Part shown: positions 28,005 to 37,300 of the stretch, one piece after another | How the letters are laid out: each line of letters starts with the position of its first letter | Numbering within the stretch: position 1 is the stretch's first letter | From: Methanoregula sp. | Lineage (GTDB): Archaea > Halobacteriota > Methanomicrobia > Methanomicrobiales > Methanospirillaceae | Direction of reading: 5' to 3' | DNA: 63,563 nucleotides | Assembly: GCF_028679125.1 (NCBI RefSeq) | Contig: NZ_JAJRCG010000014.1 | Location: 1-63,563, forward strand | Notes under the pieces: model-generated | Seen by the model: only the letters and a program-made list of their open reading frames with translations | What the model was told of the DNA's origin: nothing | Databases searched by the model: none | Program-made: the position numbers and the translations under genes

Positions 28005-28376
28005 TTATGGTTTTGGCAGAAAACGAAGGATCGCATCTTTGAGTTCATTCAGGGAGACTGGTTTGTGAAGAACGCCTAAACACGGATCGCGTATATGAGT
28101 CATCCGCTCTTCTACTTCCGGCGCGGCAGAGAAGATGATCACCGGGATATTTTTCATAGCCGCGTTGTTCCTGAACCGTTCCAGGAAGACCCACCCGTCA
28201 ATAGGGGTCATCATGATATCGAGCAGGATCAGGGACGGGGGATTCTTGTTTACGTATTCAAGTGCCTCAAGCCCATTTGAGATCAGGACCGGTTCATACC
28301 CGAGTTTCCTGATAAGCATTTCCATTACATCAAGGTTGGGCTGGTCATCTTCGACGATAAGAATTGTCTGTTTCAT
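28005..28376 (-). CDS. Single-domain response regulator
   Basis: The 123-residue protein is a free receiver domain with no output domain. The acidic pair is in VEDDQPN, the phospho-acceptor is Asp53 in LILLDIMMTPIDGW, the Thr/Ser site is in VIIFSAAP, and the conserved Lys is in VLHKPVSL. Its ATG overlaps the stop of the upstream kinase gene by 4 nt, so it is the cognate regulator. It probably acts by protein contact rather than DNA binding. Confidence 0.92.
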   Translation of the reverse strand: MKQTILIVEDDQPNLDVMEMLIRKLGYEPVLISNGLEALEYVNKNPPSLILLDIMMTPIDGWVFLERFRNNAAMKNIPVIIFSAAPEVEERMTHIRDPCLGVLHKPVSLNELKDAILRFLPKP

Positions 28377-30160
28377 GGTTTAATCTCCGCATTCTGAGGA
28401 TGTTTCGGGATGTGGATGGTAAACGTGCTCCCGATATTCAGGGTTGAGTCTACGCTGATGAACCCTCCATGCATCTGCACGTACTTCTTTGCGATCGAGA
28501 GCGACATGCCGATCCGTTCGGATTGGCCGGCGTTTCCATTGCCCGGGGACTGGTTGAAGATCTCGTCCAGCTTGGCGCTGGAGATCCCCGTGCCATTGTC
28601 CTGGATGGCAAGGCGGTGCATGGTATCCTCCGGGGCAGAGGTATAGGAGATCCGGATCTTCCTTGGGGGTTTTGCGAGGTTCACGGCATTGGTGAGCATG
28701 GCATCGAGCACCACGGAGATCCTGTTCGCATCGGCTTCAAAGGTCAGTCCCGCGGGAACTGTGACTGCCAGGTCTGCCCGTGAAGCATAATCCCCGTCAT
28801 CGATGACGGATTGCAACAGGGCCGGAAGATCAAATGAGATATATTTCAGCGGGACCTTTCCGGCATCGAGAACCGAGAGTTCAAGCATCTGGTCGATGAT
28901 CTGCTGTTCGCGGTCAACGCTCAATGAGCACTGGGCAAGGATCTCCTTTATCTTTTCCGTCACGCCGTACGTCTCCGGATTTTGCAGGAGGAGGTTGATG
29001 TTTCCTATAAGGGGCTGGAGGGGAGCTCTGAGCTCGTGGGCAACGGTGTTCATGGTGCCCCGGCGCCGCTCGTTATCCAGCAGCATTGTCTCCTTGAGTC
29101 GTTCGTGCTCGGTGACATCGACAAGGTTTACCAGGATCGCGGGGCTGCCCATCCGGGTGATCCAGGTGAAGAAGAGTGTGCCAAGCCGGGTATCACCGGT
29201 CTTTGTCCGGAACCTCAGGACAAGCCGGTCGGGAAGGGACGGCTGGGAATCGAGAACCTCCATAAAGGCGGGGAACTGAGACTGGTCATCGGGATGGACG
29301 AGCAGACGGATCTCCATGCCATACAGTTCATCTGCGTCATAACCTGTGAAGGCACGGAAGATCGGGTTGGTATATACGATCCGGTTGTCCCGGATGATCA
29401 CGATACCGGTCGGGGCATGTTCCGTGACCTGCTCGTAATGCTGGTGGTTCTCCACGGCAGCCTGTTCCGCGAGCCTGCGCTGGGTGATGTCTATGACCGA
29501 GCAGCTGACCAGGTTCTCATCGATCCGGCTCCACGAGAGGTTGACCCAGACCGGTCTTTCACTCTTTGAGATGAACGCGGTCTCGAAGTGGATGACATCC
29601 TCGCTTGAGCCGAGGAACTCGAAGAACCGGCGCTGCTCCTCCTTGGTATGGAAGAACCGGGCAAAGGTCATGGTGCCGAGTTCCTGCCGGCTGTAGCCGA
29701 GCATGCTGGCAAACGGATCATTGGCCATCCGGATCGCAAACGTGTTCTGGTCAAAGAGGACGATGCCCAGGAGCGATTTCTCGAAGATGCTGCGGAACCG
29801 GGTCTCGCTGCTGTTGATCTTCTCGGTGAAATATGCGACAACTGCCGCTATACAGATAAAGAGGATCGCCTGGCTGGTGGTATAGATCATCCCGGTGGTA
29901 TCCGGGAAGATGTTGATATACGCCAGCACTTCGTAGATCACGGCACAGAAGCCGGCAAGGAAGAGACCGCGGCGCTGGTAGAAATACGCGGCATACAGGA
30001 TCGGGAAGTAGAAGAGCTGGGCATAGATGGTCTCGACATGCCGGGTGAGGGAGATAGACGTGATGAAGATGCAGGAGAGGGTGAGCGAGATAATGACACA
30101 GATGCGGACAATATCGGTATGCGAGATAGAATGACCGGCTACTGTAATCTTCCGCTCCAT
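28373..30160 (-). CDS. Membrane PAS sensor histidine kinase
   Basis: The 595-residue protein has an N-terminal membrane part of about four or five helices (residues 17-115). Two PAS domains follow: SETRFRSIFEKSLLGIVLFD at about 118, and ENHQHYEQVTEHAPTGIVII at about 235. The H-box is MNTVAHELRAPLQPLIGNIN near residue 373, so it is a HisKA-type kinase, and the ATPase domain shows the G1 box LAIQDNGTGISSAKLDEIF and G2 RIGMSLSIAKKYV. It is co-transcribed with the receiver-only regulator (ATGA overlap). The likely signal route is membrane or PAS input to kinase to the free receiver. Confidence 0.9.
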   Translation of the reverse strand: MERKITVAGHSISHTDIVRICVIISLTLSCIFITSISLTRHVETIYAQLFYFPILYAAYFYQRRGLFLAGFCAVIYEVLAYINIFPDTTGMIYTTSQAILFICIAAVVAYFTEKINSSETRFRSIFEKSLLGIVLFDQNTFAIRMANDPFASMLGYSRQELGTMTFARFFHTKEEQRRFFEFLGSSEDVIHFETAFISKSERPVWVNLSWSRIDENLVSCSVIDITQRRLAEQAAVENHQHYEQVTEHAPTGIVIIRDNRIVYTNPIFRAFTGYDADELYGMEIRLLVHPDDQSQFPAFMEVLDSQPSLPDRLVLRFRTKTGDTRLGTLFFTWITRMGSPAILVNLVDVTEHERLKETMLLDNERRRGTMNTVAHELRAPLQPLIGNINLLLQNPETYGVTEKIKEILAQCSLSVDREQQIIDQMLELSVLDAGKVPLKYISFDLPALLQSVIDDGDYASRADLAVTVPAGLTFEADANRISVVLDAMLTNAVNLAKPPRKIRISYTSAPEDTMHRLAIQDNGTGISSAKLDEIFNQSPGNGNAGQSERIGMSLSIAKKYVQMHGGFISVDSTLNIGSTFTIHIPKHPQNAEIKP

Positions 30161-30282
30161 GGATAGTGACGATGTTAACGTTTCGAGTTTATAAATGCAC
30201 TATATTATTGTTGCGAACATGCAACTCATGGCAATGGAAAGCATTCCGGTAAAAATGATTGAGAATCTGGCCCGGAACAGGG

Positions 30283-31623
30283 TCAAACCGCGAGAGGCGA
30301 GAGCTTTTCGATTACGCGCTCGACCTGCTGTACTGCAGTACCGGTATAGGAGTCCGGTGCGAGGAGGGCTGCGATGTCCGCCTTCGAGCAGTACCGGACC
30401 ACTTCGGGATCTTGTGCAAGGATCTCGGCGAGCGGCCGGCCTTCGGCTAGGGCCTGCATGCTGGCCATCCGGATGCGCTCATGGGAGTCCTGCCGGTTCA
30501 TGCCCTTCTTTGTCAGCTCGATCATGACCGATTCTACCATGTTGATCCCGTGGAGGAACGCGAGGTTCCGCCGTATCCCGGCCTTGTTGATGACGAGTCC
30601 TTCGAGCACGCCGGCCATGAGCCGGAGACAGTGGTCGGTGAGGATCGAGGCTTCGGGAAAGATCACGCGCTCGCAGGAGGAGTTCGTTAAGTCACGCTCG
30701 TCCCAGAGGGTGTTGTTCTGGAGCGCCGGTTCAACGGAAGAGCGGATGATCCGGGCAAGCCCGCAGACCTGTTCGCTCTTGATCGGGTTCCTCTTGTGGG
30801 GCATGGTAGAGGAGCCGACCTGCTTTGCGCCGAACGCTTCCTCGACCTCGCCGATCTCGGTCCGCTGGAGGCTTCGGATCTCGACGCCGATCTTGTCGAG
30901 CGTTGTCGCGACGTTGGCGCAGAACATGAAGTACTCCGCGTACCGGTCGCGGGAGATGACCTGGTTTGAGACGTCCACCGAACTCATGCCAAGGTATTCC
31001 ATCATGGTGGCCTGTACTTCCATGCCTTTGGGCCCGAGGGCTGCCTGCGTGCCGACCGCGCCGGTCATCTGGCCGACAACGACCCGGGGCCGCATCTGTT
31101 CGAGGCGCTCGATGTGCCGGCCAACCTCGCTTGCCCAGATGGCGAACCGGAGACCGTAGGTCGTCGGGACTCCCTGCTGCCCGTGGGTCCGGCCAATGCA
31201 GACCAGCGTCTTGTTCTCTTCTGCCCGCCGGAGGAGGACCGCGAGAAGGGTCCTGAGTTTGGTATCGATGAGATCGAGCGACTGGCCGAGCTGGAGGCCG
31301 GTTGCAGTGTCGAGCATATCGTTGCTGGTTGCGCCGTAGTGCACCCAGCGCCCGGACTCGCCCGTGACTTCCGAGATCGATTTGACGATCGCCATCATGT
31401 CGTGGCTGATCTCCAGTTCGATCGCCTTTGCCCGTTCGAGCGAGGCGTTCTTTGCCTTGCTCTCGATCTCGACTGCTGCTGCTGCCGGGATCATGCCGTG
31501 GTGGGCCTCGGCCTTTGCCAGCGCAACTTCGGCTTTCACGATACAGGAAAACCGGTTCTGCTCGCTCCAGACGGCACGCATCTCTTTTGTGCCGTAACGC
31601 TCCTCGATGGGGTGGACTGCCAT
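30283..31623 (-). CDS. purB: Adenylosuccinate lyase
   Basis: The enzyme acts twice in purine synthesis, releasing fumarate from SAICAR and from adenylosuccinate. The 446 residues carry the fumarase/aspartase superfamily blocks: HYGATSNDMLDTATGLQL near residue 90, CIGRTHGQQGVPTTYGLRFA near 140, and the signature GSSTMPHKRNPIKSEQ near 270, with the mobile loop serine. It starts MAVHPIEERYG at ATG 31623. Upstream lies accessory DNA (a HepT-like remnant and relBE), so this gene marks the boundary of the chromosomal core. Confidence 0.95.
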   Translation of the reverse strand: MAVHPIEERYGTKEMRAVWSEQNRFSCIVKAEVALAKAEAHHGMIPAAAAVEIESKAKNASLERAKAIELEISHDMMAIVKSISEVTGESGRWVHYGATSNDMLDTATGLQLGQSLDLIDTKLRTLLAVLLRRAEENKTLVCIGRTHGQQGVPTTYGLRFAIWASEVGRHIERLEQMRPRVVVGQMTGAVGTQAALGPKGMEVQATMMEYLGMSSVDVSNQVISRDRYAEYFMFCANVATTLDKIGVEIRSLQRTEIGEVEEAFGAKQVGSSTMPHKRNPIKSEQVCGLARIIRSSVEPALQNNTLWDERDLTNSSCERVIFPEASILTDHCLRLMAGVLEGLVINKAGIRRNLAFLHGINMVESVMIELTKKGMNRQDSHERIRMASMQALAEGRPLAEILAQDPEVVRYCSKADIAALLAPDSYTGTAVQQVERVIEKLSPLAV

Positions 31624-31686
31624 GTGAACAGATCTGTTGTCCGGGAATATAGGGATTGGGGGGGAGGAACCGGGGGATTTCGATTC

Positions 31687-31830
31687 TTATTCAGTCCGCT
31701 TTATACGAGCAGGCTCGCCTGCCTTATCCGCCGGATACTTTGCGAGAATCTTCTCCAGTTCCTGTTTTAAGAGTGGGATATTATCCTGAACAACCGCGAC
31801 GGTACATCCCATTGCAGCCCGGTACACAAA
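31687..31830 (-). pseudogene. Possible HepT/DUF86 (HEPN toxin) C-terminal remnant
   Basis: The minus strand encodes an open stretch of 47 codons ending at TAA (31689-31687) that includes AVVQDNIPLLKQELEKIL. This resembles the end of DUF86/HepT proteins, where VW..VQ..LP.L...LE.IL is typical. The RNase motif R-x4-H would lie upstream and is absent; a TAG follows upstream within about eight codons. It is likely a truncated toxin, but a chance resemblance cannot be excluded at this length. Confidence 0.4.
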
Positions 31831-31846
31831 TTGTAAATATGTACAA
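31831..31846. promoter_or_regulatory. Inverted repeat in the relBE promoter
   Basis: TTGTA (31831-31835) and TACAA (31842-31846) form an inverted repeat 16 nt before the preferred antitoxin start. RelB-type antitoxins usually bind such operators in their own promoter. Its overlap with the alternative ATG at 31839 is a reason to prefer the start at 31863. Confidence 0.45.
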
Positions 31847-31862
31847 TACTAACAATCCGGTC

Positions 31863-32069
31863 ATGACTGCACCGGAGTGCGCAACAAAACGAATTCCCGT
31901 ATGCCCCAGCACCTGGGAGACGGTTCACCAGCTCAGGAAACCCGGGCAAACCTATGATGACGTCATAAATGAACTCATCCGGAAAAATTCAGAGAACCTG
32001 CTGATTGAGGAGACAAAACGAATCAGGAAAAGGAACCAGTACGTATCGCTCGCGGAGTTAGAAGCGTGA
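31863..32069 (+). CDS. Antitoxin of a RelBE/ParE-like pair
   Basis: The frame is open further upstream, but the family start is MTAPECATKRIPVCPSTWE (ATG 31863). The 68-residue protein belongs to a small antitoxin group frequent in methanogens, with an N-terminal arm likely to bind DNA and a central KPGQTYDDVINELI helix. The C-terminal charged tail (LIEETKRIRKRNQ) would wrap the toxin. Its TGA overlaps the toxin GTG by 4 nt, so both are co-translated. Confidence 0.75.
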   Translation: MTAPECATKRIPVCPSTWETVHQLRKPGQTYDDVINELIRKNSENLLIEETKRIRKRNQYVSLAELEA

Positions 32070-32350
32070 GTTATTCCGTTCGCATCGATACCGATGCCAG
32101 TACTTTTTTTGCAGATCGCGATCTGAAAAGCCGGAGGATCATCAGGGCGCACCTCAAGGATCTTGAAACCGATCCATATCCCGGAAAGGCAGGAGATAAG
32201 GAACTGCTGAACCTTCCTGATGGTGTTAAGATATACCGGCTTCACATCGGTCGTACGTTCACGGCATATTATGAGATCGTGGGGAAAATTGTCTACGTTA
32301 ACGAGATCCTGACCATCGAACAGGCTCATAAAAAATATAAAAGATTGTAA
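32066..32350 (+). CDS. RelE/ParE-superfamily toxin
   Basis: The 94-residue protein has the RelE fold pattern: SVRIDTDASTFFADRDLKSRRIIRAHLKDLETDPYPGKAGDKEL, then VKIYRLHIGRTFTAYYEIVGKIVYVNEI and a C-terminal helix HKKYKRL. The central R-L-H-I-G-R-x-F-x-A-Y-Y strand is the R-x-G-x-Y-R-x-x-Y block of RelE and carries the Arg and Tyr residues used to cut mRNA on the ribosome. Start is GTG 32066, overlapping the antitoxin stop. Intact length suggests a working toxin. Confidence 0.82.
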   Translation: MSYSVRIDTDASTFFADRDLKSRRIIRAHLKDLETDPYPGKAGDKELLNLPDGVKIYRLHIGRTFTAYYEIVGKIVYVNEILTIEQAHKKYKRL

Positions 32351-32373
32351 TCGTCGGCTTCTTTTTTTTAACG

Positions 32374-32482
32374 GACACCATACTTGTTCTCTTGGATGAA
32401 TCGTTCGAAGGATTCCTCACATCATCAGGATCACGGAGGGATTCAGTTTCAATCCTTGTTCTCTTGGATGAATCGCTCGAAG
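32374..32482. CRISPR. Orphan two-repeat CRISPR fragment
   Basis: Two copies of the main-array repeat flank one 35-nt spacer (32411-32445). The right copy (32446-32482) differs from the consensus by one base (GAATCGCTCG instead of GAATCGTTCG). The left copy (32374-32410) matches over the last 28 bases but is degenerate in the first nine. Orientation is the same as the main array, whose nearest repeat starts at 34384. It is a detached old end, not an active array. It begins 23 nt after the relE stop. Confidence 0.85.
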
Positions 32483-32589
32483 CCTTCGGAAATTAATATG
32501 GTCGTGGTGGGGTTAAATCATCAAAACACTATCTTATGGAATCCTGAACCCTGTATCCCATGTGTACCAATCTTTTTTTCACAGGGCAC

Positions 32590-32801
32590 CTATCGGCCAT
32601 CGGGGTTTACGGTGTAGCGGACTTCAGAAAGGATGTCATCAAGGGTTCCCGGTTTTTCGGCTTCTTCAGGGAACAACCGGATAGCTGTTCTGATCATCTC
32701 CGTTGCATGCGACACGGATTTCCGCAGATCGAAAGATCCAGCTCCGGGCAGTACACAACGTACGTCTCCCCTTCCTGAAAGACGATCCGATCAGCATTCA
32801 T
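32590..32801 (-). pseudogene. HicB-like antitoxin broken by a single-base frameshift
   Basis: The frame starts at ATG 32801 (MNADRIVFQEGETYVVYCPE then LDLSICG) and is cut by a shift near GGAAATCC (about 32718-32724), after which it would end at a TGA. In the next frame it resumes HATEMIRTAIRLFPEEAEKP and ends at TAG 32592-32590. Together the two frames give a full HicB-type protein (YCPELDL..CG..V..A....R.AI.LF.EEAE). Restoring one base rebuilds it. Upstream there is no convincing HicA gene, so the toxin is lost or unrecognised. A sequencing error is possible. Confidence 0.7.
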
Positions 32802-32991
32802 CTTAATCAGGGCATGTCACCGTTCCGGTCCGGCCGTTGCAGGTTACCATTTCCTTGGCTTTCAGGAATGATGATTTCACTCTCATCCGGATGTGCCAGA
32901 CACAATCCTCCTTGCCGATGACGGCTTTTCCCGGATACCTGCAATAACCGGAAGTCATTGACAATCAGGCTCCCGGAAATAACCCGCCCCG

Positions 32992-33954
32992 TCACCGCCG
33001 CTTCTCTTTACGGGACCGGGACAAAGCCATCCCCTCCAGCCATCCAAGAGCGTCCGGGGTCTCCTCCCAGACACGGCAGTTATCGAGGGCATAGAGAATG
33101 GCTTCGCTCCTCTCCCCCCGGCGTATATACTCCGGGTGACGGCCAGGGATCTTCTTTGTTCCCAACAGGTACTGCGGGACAAACGGGTTCTCATCGACTG
33201 CTCTCATGAGGCAGGCATCCTCTGCCGGGCCCCGGCCCTCCTGCCGGAATTTCAGGAGCGCCCGGGAATACAGCCAGACCGCAGAGCCGTCCTCTTCATA
33301 CTCCTTAAGGAGATTTGCCAGCGTTTCGTTATCACACTGTTCCAGCAGGCAGGTCGCCAGTTCGTACCGGGCCCCCTGGTTGTCGTTCGGGTTAAGCCGG
33401 AGGAGTTCCGAAAAGTGCCCGGTTGCAGCGGCCGTTTCGCCACAGGAATGGAGGATAAGGGCAAGCCCGTACCGGGCCCGCATGTAGGGGCGGGTCTCAG
33501 GGAGCATCCAGAAATTACCGGCTTCTTCCCTGAAGATCCGTTCACCCAGCGCACGTTCACCGGCATGCATGCCATCCTCCAGAAGCCGTGTCGCAAGCCC
33601 CGCTTCATCTGCCACATCCTCGGCAAGAAGAACGTAGGCATCAGCGCAGTCTTTTGAGAGGGTAAGGGCCGTGAGTGCCAGCCGAATTCGTTCTTCCCCC
33701 GTTGCATCCCATGCATCATACATTATTTCCTGAGCCCTCTCAAGGGGCGTGGTACTGACAGCACGGGGGGGCCCGCCCGCGGCGAGCATTGCCAGGGCAA
33801 ATTCCTCTGCCTGTTCAATACTTGAAAAATCCTGTTCCTTCAGTGCAGCATGGAGATCGGCAAATATCCGCTCGTTTGCCCGCAGATCCGGGATGCGGGG
33901 AATGCGTCCGGCACCCTGCCGGCGGATTTCTTTTCTTCCTCCTGTTCTCACCAT
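32992..33954 (-). CDS. TPR-repeat protein (ST7-like)
   Basis: The 320-residue protein is helical with tetratricopeptide-like pairs: ALTALTLSKDCADAYVLLAE, MRARYGLALILHSCGETAAA followed by TGHFSELLRLNPNDNQGARY, and ELATCLLEQCDNETLANLLK. The C-terminal part reads RGERSEAILYALDNCRVWEE and then TPDALGWL. This C-terminal signature occurs in ST7-like proteins of bacteria and archaea. No enzymatic motif is seen; a protein-binding role is inferred. The first 30 residues are basic (RKEIRRQGAGRIPRIPDLR). It sits alone inside the accessory region between the HicB remnant and the CRISPR array. Confidence 0.65.
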   Translation of the reverse strand: MVRTGGRKEIRRQGAGRIPRIPDLRANERIFADLHAALKEQDFSSIEQAEEFALAMLAAGGPPRAVSTTPLERAQEIMYDAWDATGEERIRLALTALTLSKDCADAYVLLAEDVADEAGLATRLLEDGMHAGERALGERIFREEAGNFWMLPETRPYMRARYGLALILHSCGETAAATGHFSELLRLNPNDNQGARYELATCLLEQCDNETLANLLKEYEEDGSAVWLYSRALLKFRQEGRGPAEDACLMRAVDENPFVPQYLLGTKKIPGRHPEYIRRGERSEAILYALDNCRVWEETPDALGWLEGMALSRSRKEKRR

Positions 33955-34112
33955 GGGATCCGTACTCTCCGGTAAAAAGGGAGACCCCGGTTCGTATTAG
34001 GTTTACTGTCCTGATCCCAGATTATTGTCGTTTACAAAGGAGTCCGCAGGTATCCTGAAATGAGAATCTCTGCCATCACCATTTTTTTATAGACTCATGA
34101 GTAGGGGCTATC

Positions 34113-34226
34113 CTATACCACATTCACAAACCCGAACCCAAAACGGTCCCGTTCCCCAAAGCCGGCATCCGGCCCGGACCCGATTACCTTTCGCTGCATA
34201 TCGTCCATGGGGCCCCAGAAAAATTC
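34113..34226 (-). pseudogene. Cas6-like C-terminal remnant at the old end of the array
   Basis: Thirty-seven codons on the minus strand end DAGFGERDRFGFGFVNVV and stop. This is the pattern of the glycine-rich loop at the end of Cas6 endoribonucleases (G-x-G-E-x-x-x-x-G-F-G-x-V). An in-frame TGA lies directly upstream (34229-34227), and nothing further resembling Cas6 follows. It differs from the intact Cas6 tail encoded at 42331-42999 (GIGKSVSRGFGAV), so it is not a simple copy of that gene. The rest of 33955-34383 holds no gene I recognise. Confidence 0.5.
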
Positions 34227-34383
34227 TCAGAAGCTTCCAGCCGCACCGTAATTCTTTCCGTCAATGATGTTCCGGGCATGCACGGTTTTTGAAGACAAAA
34301 TCCTAGAAAAGGGGTACACTGCCAACCGAGGTTTCATGACGGGAGAGACTGCGCGCTAGAACGCTTCTAGAGACGGCTTAGGT

Positions 34384-37300
34384 ATTCCAATCCTTGTTTT
34401 CTTGGATGAATCGTTCGAAGCTTCGTGTAGAGTCCCTTGATCAGGTACTTGATCAGAGTTTCAATCCTTGTTCTCTTGGATGAATCGTTCGAAGAAGGTG
34501 AAATAATCATCACCTATGATGAACTCGAGGTGTTTCAATCCTTGTTCTCTTGGATGAATCGTTCGAAGTTGGGAGTCCCGATATATTCCGATACCAAAGA
34601 GATGTTTCAATCCTTGTTCTCTTGGATGAATCGTTCGAAGAATGATCCAAACGTGAATGCAACTTCAAACATTTGGGAGTTTCAATCCTTGTTCTCTTGG
34701 ATGAATCGTTCGAAGATGGTGTACGGACTTTTTCCCTCTTCTTGATACTGTTGTTTCAATCCTTGTTCTCTTGGATGAATCGTTCGAAGGCACCAGAACA
34801 TCAGGATCCTTGATCTTCCGGCGGAGTTTCAATCCTTGTTCTCTTGGATGAATCGTTCGAAGGAAGATTGTCATCGACGGCAATGTCTTCACAGCAATGT
34901 TTCAATCCTTGTTCTCTTGGATGAATCGTTCGAAGGTTAACGGCAGGGTTCCGCTTGTCGGTGTGGCGTGTTTCAATCCTTGTTCTCTTGGATGAATCGT
35001 TCGAAGGTGATCTCTAGCGGTGCTGTTGCGGGGGATATATGGAGTTTCAATCCTTGTTCTCTTGGATGAATCGTTCGAAGAACGATCGCACCCTCTCCCA
35101 CTGTGATCCCGGGCAGTTTCAATCCTTGTTCTCTTGGATGAATCGTTCGAAGATTGGTATCATCAAACAATTCGACGTACAGTTCGAGTTTCAATCCTTG
35201 TTCTCTTGGATGAATCGTTCGAAGTCGTCAACAAGAAGACAATCGTATGTTTTAGTACGGAGTTTCAATCCTTGTTCTCTTGGATGAATCGTTCGAAGAT
35301 TAGAAGGAATCTCTTCCTCGAAGAGATTAAGACGTTTCAATCCTTGTTCTCTTGGATGAATCGTTCGAAGACTGTTGGTCAGGTCGTGAGAATCACGCGC
35401 GACGAGTTTCAATCCTTGTTCTCTTGGATGAATCGTTCGAAGCCGGGCAAGCATTGAGGGTATTTGACTATGAACGGGTTTCAATCCTTGTTCTCTTGGA
35501 TGAATCGTTCGAAGAGCATCAGAGCACCGCCTTAAGTGCTGCACCAAGCGGTTTCAATCCTTGTTCTCTTGGATGAATCGTTCGAAGCCGAATACACCCG
35601 GACCTATACAAACGCCTATGGCAGTTTCAATCCTTGTTCTCTTGGATGAATCGTTCGAAGCCCCCCCGCCATCAATGACGAACTGGAGGTTCGTACCGTT
35701 TCAATCCTTGTTCTCTTGGATGAATCGTTCGAAGATCCCTCTGAAAGTATTGTTGGGGGGAGGGACTGGTTTCAATCCTTGTTCTCTTGGATGAATCGTT
35801 CGAAGATTTCCCGTGGTGTGAGACGATGAAAACAAGGTGGTTTCAATCCTTGTTCTCTTGGATGAATCGTTCGAAGATCTCAAAGCATTGCCGTTATCTT
35901 GGTAGACAGAAGTTTCAATCCTTGTTCTCTTGGATGAATCGTTCGAAGATGTTGTTCCCGTTATGACCGCAGGTTGAAAAAAGGTTTCAATCCTTGTTCT
36001 CTTGGATGAATCGTTCGAAGGAAAGGCGGGAAGATCGTCAAGATGGGGCCGATCAGTTTCAATCCTTGTTCTCTTGGATGAATCGTTCGAAGTGCGGATC
36101 GTTCGGTGTCAAGGTCGATATCAGACGTTTCAATCCTTGTTCTCTTGGATGAATCGTTCGAAGTACATGGAGCCAGAGACCGGAGACAAACTGAAGTTGT
36201 TTCAATCCTTGTTCTCTTGGATGAATCGTTCGAAGGCCACTTTCCCGATATCGGCTTCTTCCCTGATTAGTTTCAATCCTTGTTCTCTTGGATGAATCGT
36301 TCGAAGGAGAGCAACGCTCACGAAGTCCACGACGGCGTCTGTTTCAATCCTTGTTCTCTTGGATGAATCGTTCGAAGGTTGGGACGGCACAACAAACGGG
36401 GGGAACACTCCGTAGTTTCAATCCTTGTTCTCTTGGATGAATCGTTCGAAGCCGCATCCTCGATGATCAAAGGATTCGGAAAATTTGGAGTTTCAATCCT
36501 TGTTCTCTTGGATGAATCGTTCGAAGCCGTATCGGGGAAACTATTGTCGAATTTGATACCGGGTTTCAATCCTTGTTCTCTTGGATGAATCGTTCGAAGA
36601 TCCCATTATAATGTCACCAGCGCCATGTCGATATGTTTCAATCCTTGTTCTCTTGGATGAATCGTTCGAAGGAATTCGTGGATGAGTTTCGGTGTCGCGG
36701 CCCAGTGTTTCAATCCTTGTTCTCTTGGATGAATCGTTCGAAGTCCGCTTGCCCCTCCTTCCTGTTCCTCCCTGACCTGTTTCAATCCTTGTTCTCTTGG
36801 ATGAATCGTTCGAAGTACTGCTTGATTCCCGGTTCCGCTCGCGAGGTTGGGTTTCAATCCTTGTTCTCTTGGATGAATCGTTCGAAGAATATGAAAATAA
36901 ATCTCTTACGGAGGATAATGATGTTTCAATCCTTGTTCTCTTGGATGAATCGTTCGAAGATTAACTCTCCTTGCCATTACATTGATAATAATTTCGTTTC
37001 AATCCTTGTTCTCTTGGATGAATCGTTCGAAGGGGGAAGTATTCCTCGGTCCGGATGGTCTTCGTGATGTTTCAATCCTTGTTCTCTTGGATGAATCGTT
37101 CGAAGATACGATGCATTGGTCTTCGGAGAACGATGAGACGAGTTTCAATCCTTGTTCTCTTGGATGAATCGTTCGAAGATCAACTTTACCAATAATATGT
37201 TCCCATATATCCTTGTTTCAATCCTTGTTCTCTTGGATGAATCGTTCGAAGACGATGAGAGAGATACTGTGGTGATGGGGGAATTTGGTTTCAATCCTTG

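Noticed and set aside
32807..32995. Possible HicA toxin upstream of the HicB remnant
   Set aside because: One frame reads a His-Pro-Asp stretch vaguely like HicA and another frame also lacks stops, but neither shows the G-S-H motif or the usual HicA length. Not supported.
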